DNA of 64,000 nucleotides from JACKJK01 sp046159835 (GTDB taxonomy: Bacteria; Pseudomonadota; Alphaproteobacteria; Rhizobiales; Tepidamorphaceae): positions 1,674,001 through 1,738,000 of the forward strand of contig NZ_JBJXCY010000001.1 of assembly GCF_046159835.1 (NCBI RefSeq), in the 5' to 3' direction. How positions within the stretch are numbered: position 1 is the first letter of the stretch; each line of letters opens with the position of its first letter. Shown here one piece after another: positions 58,717 to 64,000 of this stretch. Position numbers and translations under genes: made by a program. The notes beneath the pieces were generated by a model. That model did no database searches. It was not told where the DNA came from and was given only the letters and a program-made list of their open reading frames with translations.

Positions 58717-58836
58717 GGCCGGTCCGGAAAAAGGTGTTAACGAGGAGGCCACTCCACCCATCCGAACCGGCCTGCCCCATGGGTCCAGGAGATGCGGCGG
58801 ACCTGAGCACCATGGGGTGCTGCTGGCTCTCTCGTT
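58717..58836. ncRNA. Candidate structured RNA or regulatory region, identity unknown
   Basis: Four nested or competing stems occupy this gene-free stretch. The long stem is 58739-58751 with 58824-58836 (10 Watson-Crick and two G-T pairs of 13). CCCCATGG (58775-58782) pairs with CCATGGGG (58810-58817), topped by GGTCC/GGACC. AGCACC/GGTGCT (58806-58821) forms a small alternative hairpin. A 12-bp arm 58717-58728 pairs with 58761-58772 and competes. The stretch is isolated by terminators on both sides. It did not fit SRP, tmRNA or RNase P RNA motifs, and resembles the long-hairpin-with-bulge form of 6S RNA only in outline. On the minus strand CCTTTTT follows the long stem. Strand unresolved. Confidence 0.35.
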
Positions 58837-58909
58837 CCTCTGGGGAATAAAAGAACACAACAAGCAGTTCGGACACTATCCCACCGCCCGTGCGAATCAA
58901 CGTTCTTTT

Positions 58910-58928
58910 AATAAAACGCCCAGCGTTT
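58910..58928 (-). terminator. Possible terminator of the divK-pleD transcript
   Basis: AAACGC (58914-58919) and GCGTTT (58923-58928) form a perfect 6-bp stem with a 3-base loop. On the minus strand it is followed by TATTAAAAG after GCGTTT, giving a short T-run, about 130 bp past the pleD stop. Weak on its own. Confidence 0.4.
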
Positions 58929-59056
58929 CACTGCTCAGCGTAAACCGGTAGGGTTACTGCTTGCAGTTAACTGGTGAACAGAAGATCAGGGGATGTTTTT
59001 CAGCCGGCCTCTACATGGCCGAGCCAAGCAACGAATGCACTTAACTTGCCCTTGCG

Positions 59057-60430
59057 TCAGGCAGCCTGCGCGCTGACCCGGTTGCGCCCGGTGTGCTTGG
59101 CGTTGTAGAGCGCTTCGTCCGCGCGTTTGATGAGCGCATCGGCATCGTCGGTGCCCGAGGCAAGCGTCGAAGCGCCGATGCTGACCGTCACCTGGATGGC
59201 GCGGGTGCCACCGTGGATCGGGAACGGATCGCCGGCGATGGCCGAGCGGATGCGTTCACCGACACGCACCGCAACGCCGATATCTGTTTCCGGCATCACG
59301 ATGACGAATTCCTCGCCGCCCATCCGGCAGGCGAGATCCAGCCCGCGCACGCTCTTGCGCACGCGCTTGGCGAATTCCTTGAGAACCTCGTCGCCGGCAT
59401 CGTGGCCGTATGTGTCGTTCACGGCCTTGAAGTGGTCGATGTCGAGGACAAGCAGCGACAGCGGGCGGCGCTTCTCGCGCGATTTCGTCACCAGCGTGCC
59501 GAGATGGTTTTCCATGTAGCGGCGGTTGTGCAGCCCGGTCAGGCTGTCCGTGACGGCCATGGTGACCGACATCTGCACGTTGTCGCGAAGGCGCTCGGCA
59601 TAGCGGCGGCGCTTGATCTGCGTCGTGACGCGCGCCGACAGCTCGTTCGGGTCGACCGGGCGCGTGATGTAGTCGTTGACGCCAAGGTCGAGGCCGCGCA
59701 TCAGGCGGGCCCTGTCGTCGGGATCAACCACGATCAGGACCGGCACGTTGCGCGTGCGCTCCAGCGAGCGGAGTTGCGAGCACAGACGCAGGCCGTCAAA
59801 GTCCTGCAGGTCCAGGCTGACGATGATGAGGTCGTAGTCGGAATCGGCAACCCGGAACAACGCTTCCTGCGGCTGCGTCTCCACCTGCACGTTGTGCTGG
59901 CGCGACAACACGCGGTTGAGCTTGTCGTAGGAGCTGAGCCGGTCGTCGACCAGCAGGATGCGCCCGTTCTCGCCAGAGGCGCGAGCGGCTTCCGCGAACG
60001 GGTCCTCGATGCCGAGATCGCGGCTGGTCGCCGCGCGCATCCGCAGTTCGTCCGTCAGCATCTTAAGGCGCACCAGGCTCTTCACGCGGGTGACGAGCGC
60101 AATGTCGCTCACCGGCTTGGTGAGGAAGTCGTCGGCCCCGCATTCCAGTCCCCTCACCCGGTCACTGGCCTGGTCGAGTGCGGTGACCATGACGACGGGA
60201 ATGTGGTGGGTGCGCGGATTGGCCTTCAGGCGGCGGCAGACCTCGAACCCGTCCATGCCGGGCATCATTGCATCGAGCAGGACGATGTCGCACTGCTCCT
60301 CGTCGCAAACCGTCAGCGCATCGAGGCCGTTGGTTGCGCCGCGAACATCGAAATATTCCTGCGAAAGCCGCGCCTGCAGCAATTTCACATTGGCCGGAAT
60401 ATCGTCGACAACCAGTACGCGTGCCGTCAT
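59057..60430 (-). CDS. pleD: Response regulator/diguanylate cyclase PleD
   Basis: A 457-residue c-di-GMP synthase with two receivers and a GGDEF domain, the cell-pole regulator of alphaproteobacteria. Receiver 1 (1-120) has V-V-D-D and the phosphoacceptor in V-L-L-D-A-M-M-P-G-M-D-G. Receiver 2 (about 155-275) has V-D-D but an adaptor-like acceptor strand I-I-V-S-L-D-L. The GGDEF domain (about 295-455) has G-G-E-E-F and an upstream R-G-L-D inhibitory site, so product feedback is likely. It follows divK by 42 bp on the same strand, the conserved pair. Confidence 0.95.
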   Translation of the reverse strand: MTARVLVVDDIPANVKLLQARLSQEYFDVRGATNGLDALTVCDEEQCDIVLLDAMMPGMDGFEVCRRLKANPRTHHIPVVMVTALDQASDRVRGLECGADDFLTKPVSDIALVTRVKSLVRLKMLTDELRMRAATSRDLGIEDPFAEAARASGENGRILLVDDRLSSYDKLNRVLSRQHNVQVETQPQEALFRVADSDYDLIIVSLDLQDFDGLRLCSQLRSLERTRNVPVLIVVDPDDRARLMRGLDLGVNDYITRPVDPNELSARVTTQIKRRRYAERLRDNVQMSVTMAVTDSLTGLHNRRYMENHLGTLVTKSREKRRPLSLLVLDIDHFKAVNDTYGHDAGDEVLKEFAKRVRKSVRGLDLACRMGGEEFVIVMPETDIGVAVRVGERIRSAIAGDPFPIHGGTRAIQVTVSIGASTLASGTDDADALIKRADEALYNAKHTGRNRVSAQAA

Positions 60431-60472
60431 GGGCTTGAACTCAACTCGTTACGCAACAAGCACGAAGCGCCC

Positions 60473-60844
60473 TTAGGCGTCGTTCAGGAACTGCTTCACC
60501 GTCTCGATGAACTTGCCGACCGAGATCGGCTTGGAGATATAGGCCTCGCATCCGCCTTCGCGAATGCGCTCCTCGTCACCCTTCATGGCGAACGCCGTCA
60601 CGGCGATCACCGGAATGTGGCGGAGATTGTCGTCTTCCTTCAGCCATGCGGTCACATCGAGACCGGAAACCTCTGGAAGCTGGATATCCATCAGGATCAG
60701 GTCGGGGAGCTCACGCCGCGCAAGATCGACCGCCTCGCGGCCGTCCCGCGTGCCGACGACGTCGTAACCGTTCGCCTTGAGCAGATCGTGGAAGAGCTTC
60801 ATGTTGAGCTCGTTGTCCTCCACAATCATGACTTTCTTGGCCAT
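60473..60844 (-). CDS. divK: Single-domain response regulator DivK
   Basis: A 123-residue stand-alone receiver that relays phosphate between DivJ/PleC-type kinases and binds DivL/PleD to control the cell cycle. The acidic pair is V-E-D-N, the phosphoacceptor Asp53 lies in I-L-M-D-I-Q-L-P, the switch Thr in V-T-A-F-A and Lys in I-S-K-P-I. The sequence is near the standard DivK form. It is divergent from the DUF3572 gene across 130 bp and precedes pleD. Confidence 0.96.
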   Translation of the reverse strand: MAKKVMIVEDNELNMKLFHDLLKANGYDVVGTRDGREAVDLARRELPDLILMDIQLPEVSGLDVTAWLKEDDNLRHIPVIAVTAFAMKGDEERIREGGCEAYISKPISVGKFIETVKQFLNDA

Positions 60845-60974
60845 CGTCCCTCACCCCGTGGCAGCATCCGCAGCCCTTTGGGCAACACGATACCTTGCGC
60901 ACGCCCCGTCCTTGCGCGCGCATTCCCCCTTACTCATCATGCAACGTTACGCTGCAAATCTTACGGATTGGCAA

Positions 60975-61277
60975 ATGCAACACCACACCAGCTTTCCAGC
61001 CAACAAGGATGAGGCCGAAGCCCTTGCGGTGACAGCACTTTCCGCGATTGCAGCCGACCCGAAACTGCTGTCGCGCTTCATGGCGCTGACGGGAATCGAG
61101 CCGCAGAACTTGCGCCACGCGGCAAGCGAACCGGGCTTTTTGACCTCCGTCACGAACTTCCTGATGACCGACGAATCGACGCTTGTCGCATTCGCCGCCA
61201 ACGAAGGCCTGCGCCCCGAGTCGGTCGCGCGCGCCCATGCGTTCCTGAGCGGCCCGGAGGCGCAATTCGGGGAATGA
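60975..61277 (+). CDS. DUF3572 family protein
   Basis: A 100-residue helical protein of DUF3572, function unknown, typically found next to divK and dinB in this bacterial order. Features are E-A-E-A-L-A-V-T-A-L-S-A-I-A-A-D-P and F-M-A-L-T-G-I. The frame is open from 60777, but the ATG at 60975 gives the family length and avoids overlap with divK. The ROK gene starts inside its stop codon (ATGA). Confidence 0.85.
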   Translation: MQHHTSFPANKDEAEALAVTALSAIAADPKLLSRFMALTGIEPQNLRHAASEPGFLTSVTNFLMTDESTLVAFAANEGLRPESVARAHAFLSGPEAQFGE

Positions 61278-62200
61278 ACGGCACCGCGCCCAGCGAAGCG
61301 ATGACCGGGGTCGACCTCGGCGGCACCAAGATCTCGGCCGTTGTGCTCAGCCCCGATGGAAGCGAGCGCGCCCGGCTGCGCACGCCGACGCCGCAAGGCG
61401 ACTACGCCGCAACGGTTGAATCCATTCGCGACATCGTCAGCGCCGTGGAGGTCGAGGCCGGGCTGGAACCACGGCGCAACGCCCCCGTCGGCATCGGCAC
61501 GCCCGGTTCGACCGTGCCCGGCACCGGCCTGATGCAGAACGCAAATTCCACCTGCCTCAATGGCAAGCCGCTGCTGACAGACCTGAAATCAGCCCTCGGC
61601 CGCGAGATCACCATGGCCAACGATGCGAACTGCCTTGCGCTGTCGGAAAGCACAGATGGTGCGGCCAAGGGCGAGGCATGCGTCTTCGCGGCGATCCTCG
61701 GCACCGGCGTGGGCGGTGGTATCGTCATCGACGGAAGGCTGCTGGCCGGCCCGCGCGGACTGTCCGGCGAATGGGGGCACAATCCCCTGCCCTGGCCTCA
61801 CGAAGACGAGCATCCCGGCCCGCAATGCTGGTGCGGTCGGCACGGCTGCATCGAAGCATGGCTCAGCGGCCCGGCGCTGGCCGCCGACCACCTCGCCCGC
61901 ACCGGCGAGGCGATGGATGCCCAAGCGATTGCCGCCAGGACGTCGCCGGCCTGCGCCGATACCATGAACCGCTACACCGACCGGCTCGCACGCGCACTGG
62001 GTGCCGTCGTCAACATGATAGACCCGGACGTGATCGTCCTTGGCGGCGGTCTGTCGCGGGTTGCCGCGCTCTATGAACGCTTGCCGCCGCGCGCCCTGCC
62101 GCACATCTTCTGCGATGCGCCGAGCGTGCGGATCGTGCCCGCGAAGCACGGCGATGATTCCGGCGTTCGCGGCGCGGCGCGCCTGTGCGCACCCCGCTGA
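61274..62200 (+). CDS. ROK-family sugar kinase
   Basis: A 308-residue ATP-dependent kinase of the ROK family (fructokinase, glucokinase or N-acetylhexosamine kinase). The phosphate motif G-V-D-L-G-G-T-K-I is at residues 12-20, the catalytic Asp in M-A-N-D-A-N-C, the G-T-G-V-G-G-G-I loop follows, and the zinc site C-W-C-G-R-H-G-C-I-E lies near residue 190. No HTH domain is fused, so it is an enzyme and not a repressor. It is translationally coupled to the DUF3572 gene. The sugar is not determined. Confidence 0.88.
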   Translation: MNGTAPSEAMTGVDLGGTKISAVVLSPDGSERARLRTPTPQGDYAATVESIRDIVSAVEVEAGLEPRRNAPVGIGTPGSTVPGTGLMQNANSTCLNGKPLLTDLKSALGREITMANDANCLALSESTDGAAKGEACVFAAILGTGVGGGIVIDGRLLAGPRGLSGEWGHNPLPWPHEDEHPGPQCWCGRHGCIEAWLSGPALAADHLARTGEAMDAQAIAARTSPACADTMNRYTDRLARALGAVVNMIDPDVIVLGGGLSRVAALYERLPPRALPHIFCDAPSVRIVPAKHGDDSGVRGAARLCAPR

Positions 62201-62234
62201 ACTCCAAAACCGAGCCAGAGCGCGAAAGCCGGCC

Positions 62235-63587
62235 ATGCCAAGCCCGACCGAGATGCAGTCGCTGTGCCGAAATTGCGGGGCAACCGGCGTCGCCACTCGT
62301 TGCGCGTCCTGCGGCAGCGCCCGCATCGTGCGACATGTCGAGCTGTTTTCGCTCGAAATCGCGCATATCGACTGCGATGCTTTCTATGCGGCTGTCGAAA
62401 AGCGCGACGACCCGAGCCTGCGTGACAAACCGGTCATAATCGGCGGCGGCAGGCGCGGTGTCGTCTCCACCGCCTGCTACGTCGCGCGCATGAGCGGCGT
62501 GCGCTCAGCCATGCCTATGTTCAAGGCGCTCGCTGCCTGCCCGGACGCGATCATCATCAAGCCGGACATGGACAAGTATGCCGCCGTCGGGCGCGAGGTG
62601 CGCAAGCGCATGTTCGACCTGACGCCGCTGGTCGAGCCGATTTCCATCGACGAGGCGTTTCTGGATCTGACCGGCACGCAAAAGGTCCACCACGCAACGC
62701 CGGCCGAGACGCTCGCCCGCTTCGCCCGCGAGATCGAGCGCGACGTGGGCATCAGCGTGTCGGTTGGCCTGGCGCCGAACAAGTTCCTGGCCAAGATCGC
62801 CTCAGACCTCGACAAACCGCGCGGCTTCGCCGTGATCGGCGCGGCCGAAAGCGCCGAATTCCTCAAGCTCCGCCCTGTGACGACGATTCCCGGCATCGGC
62901 CCCGCGATGGCGAAGAAGCTGTCCTCTGAGGGATATCGCATGATCGGCGATATCCAGCGCGCCGATGCGACCGCGCTCGCCAAGCGCCACGGCGAATACG
63001 GGTTGCGCCTCTACGAGATGGCCCATGGCCGCGACCGCCGCCGCGTCGACCCGACAAGCGAACGCAAGAGCGTCAGCGCCGAGACGACCTTCAACGAGGA
63101 CATCTCCGACCCGCGCGAACTGGAAACCCGGCTCTGGAGGCTGTGCGAGAAGGTATCGGGCCGCATGAAGGCGGCTGAGCTTTCGGGCGTGACGGTGACG
63201 CTGAAACTCAAGACGCGCGACTTCGCCACCCGCACCCGCGCCGCACGCCTTGCCGACCCGACGCAGCTTGCAGGCCGCATCTACGAAGCGGGCAAGCGGC
63301 TGCTGGCGCAGGAGACGGACGGCACCCGCTACCGGCTCATCGGCATTGGCCTGTCCGACCTGCGCGATGCCGTGGAAGCGGACCCGACAGACCTCGCCGA
63401 CCCGGATCTTTCACGAAAGGCCGGTGCGGAGCGCGCGGTCGACGCGGTGCGCGCCAGGTTTGGCCGCGACATCGTCCAGCGCGGGCTGTCGTTCGCAGGT
63501 CGCGAGAAAGCGGAAAAGGCGAAATCGAAGACGGGCGACGCGGGCGGTGTCAGCGATCCGAACAGCGACCTTGATCGGGAAAGGTGA
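62235..63587 (+). CDS. dinB: DNA polymerase IV with N-terminal zinc-ribbon-like motif
   Basis: A 450-residue Y-family translesion polymerase. Ahead of the usual start lies a short C-x2-C ... C-x2-C motif (L-C-R-N-C-G, R-C-A-S-C-G) of about 40 residues. The palm motifs are H-I-D-C-D-A-F-Y-A-A-V-E, then S-I-D-E-A-F-L-D-L (catalytic Asp and Glu), and the helix-hairpin-helix I-P-G-I-G-P-A-M-A. The ATG at 62235 was used; 62253 is possible. The end overlaps the convergent DUF1849 gene by 38 bp. Whether the extension binds zinc is inferred. Confidence 0.93.
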   Translation: MPSPTEMQSLCRNCGATGVATRCASCGSARIVRHVELFSLEIAHIDCDAFYAAVEKRDDPSLRDKPVIIGGGRRGVVSTACYVARMSGVRSAMPMFKALAACPDAIIIKPDMDKYAAVGREVRKRMFDLTPLVEPISIDEAFLDLTGTQKVHHATPAETLARFAREIERDVGISVSVGLAPNKFLAKIASDLDKPRGFAVIGAAESAEFLKLRPVTTIPGIGPAMAKKLSSEGYRMIGDIQRADATALAKRHGEYGLRLYEMAHGRDRRRVDPTSERKSVSAETTFNEDISDPRELETRLWRLCEKVSGRMKAAELSGVTVTLKLKTRDFATRTRAARLADPTQLAGRIYEAGKRLLAQETDGTRYRLIGIGLSDLRDAVEADPTDLADPDLSRKAGAERAVDAVRARFGRDIVQRGLSFAGREKAEKAKSKTGDAGGVSDPNSDLDRER

Positions 63588-64000
63588 GCGCGCTCAGGTT
63601 TCCGCGCAGCGAAAAATTGCCGTAGTCCAGCAGGATGTCGCTGCTCACGCCGTTCTCGTAGAGCGTCGAGCTGATCGAGTAGATCGGCTCTTCCTCGCCA
63701 CCCACCGTCTCGTCCTCGTTCTCGCTGCCCTCGCCGTGGAAATAGGCGACGGTCACCGGCCAGTGCGGGACGTCTTCAAGCTTGGCGCGGGCAAGCCCCG
63801 AGCCGTGGCGGTCGAGCCGCTTCGGCCCGATGACGGCGAACGTGTCATAAATCTGCGTGCCCGGATCGGACCCCTCGTAGATGCGCGCCGACAAGGTGCG
63901 CTGGCCTGTCCGGCCCGCCTGTATCAGCCGGTTGAGATGCTGGGTCGGGAACATAACGTCCTCGCCGAATTCCAGCGAATTGCGCTGCGGCATGGTGATG
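63550..64000 (-). CDS. DUF1849 (EipB-like) envelope protein, N-terminal part outside window
   Basis: The last 149 residues of a DUF1849 protein; the frame is open through the window edge, so the internal ATG at 63993 is not the start. Family marks are F-P-T-Q-H-L-N-R-L-I, R-I-Y-E-G-S-D-P-G-T and Y-E-N-G-V-S-S-D-I. In Brucella the EipB member is a periplasmic beta-spiral protein needed for envelope integrity; that role here is inferred. The signal peptide would be in the missing part. Confidence 0.8.
   Translation of the reverse strand, partial: ITMPQRNSLEFGEDVMFPTQHLNRLIQAGRTGQRTLSARIYEGSDPGTQIYDTFAVIGPKRLDRHGSGLARAKLEDVPHWPVTVAYFHGEGSENEDETVGGEEEPIYSISSTLYENGVSSDILLDYGNFSLRGNLSALTFPDQGRCSDR

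Noticed and set aside
58681..59056. RNase P RNA, tmRNA or SRP RNA in the gene-free stretch
   Set aside because: The conserved sequence blocks of these RNAs were not found on either strand; only generic long-hairpin structure was seen.
1..64000. CRISPR arrays, tRNA and rRNA genes
   Set aside because: No regularly spaced repeats, no T-loop type motifs in cloverleaf context and no rRNA-like sequence were recognised by eye; a tRNAscan or CRISPR search could still confirm this.

Overview
The window is 64 kb of high-GC chromosome from an alphaproteobacterium, most likely in the Hyphomicrobiales (Rhizobiales). The grounds are a rhizobial-type Porin_2 porin, a divK-pleD pair followed by DUF3572 and dinB, a ruvX-pyrB-dihydroorotase-plsY-dprA-topA-rnr-DUF983-NUDIX-rpmG run, a PrtD/PrsD-type type I exporter, an MbfA iron exporter and a DUF1849 (EipB-like) envelope protein. 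Gene density is high, many neighbours overlap by ATGA or GTGA, and no tRNA, rRNA or CRISPR array was seen.

Bases 1-16.7k hold an iron exporter (5' end cut by the window), a formate/nitrite channel, a Pat-like acyl-CoA synthetase/acetyltransferase, an amidase, and a surface-polysaccharide block: nucleotide-sugar dehydrogenase, mannose-1-phosphate guanylyltransferase, O-antigen-ligase-like protein, SGNH hydrolase and GT4 glycosyltransferase. A type I secretion ATPase with its HlyD adaptor, an MgtC-family protein and rpe follow. Bases 16.7-24.9k are an uptake and hydrolysis unit: a Tat-type substrate-binding protein, two permeases, a fused double ATPase and allophanate hydrolase, with a divergent LysR regulator.

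Bases 25.5-28.7k are the most unusual part. One outer-membrane porin gene sits between two similar, apparently intact tyrosine recombinases that point outward. The 59-bp gap between the porin and recombinase B starts is almost entirely an inverted repeat with an 8-bp centre, carrying overlapping divergent promoter-like and Shine-Dalgarno elements. The leader of recombinase A holds a perfect 7-7-7 inverted repeat. This looks like a porin cassette or switch. After it come Rrf2, YdeI-like, Ohr, Sel1 and GST genes.

Bases 31.7-39.5k carry a GT9 glycosyltransferase and the gatC/gatA/gatB genes, spread out by small envelope-protein genes, one of them broken by an in-frame stop. An AT-richer SH3 gene sits between gatC and gatA. 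Bases 39.6-56.6k hold a WS/DGAT-like acyltransferase, a metallo-hydrolase, a diguanylate cyclase with a degenerate receiver, and then the conserved housekeeping run. In that run the dihydroorotase partner of PyrB has lost its metal ligands, and dprA is a pseudogene with a stop codon and a frameshift. Bases 56.6-64k hold a methyltransferase, an EamA transporter, a strongly structured gene-free stretch that may encode an RNA, pleD, divK, a DUF3572 gene, a ROK kinase, dinB and part of a DUF1849 gene.
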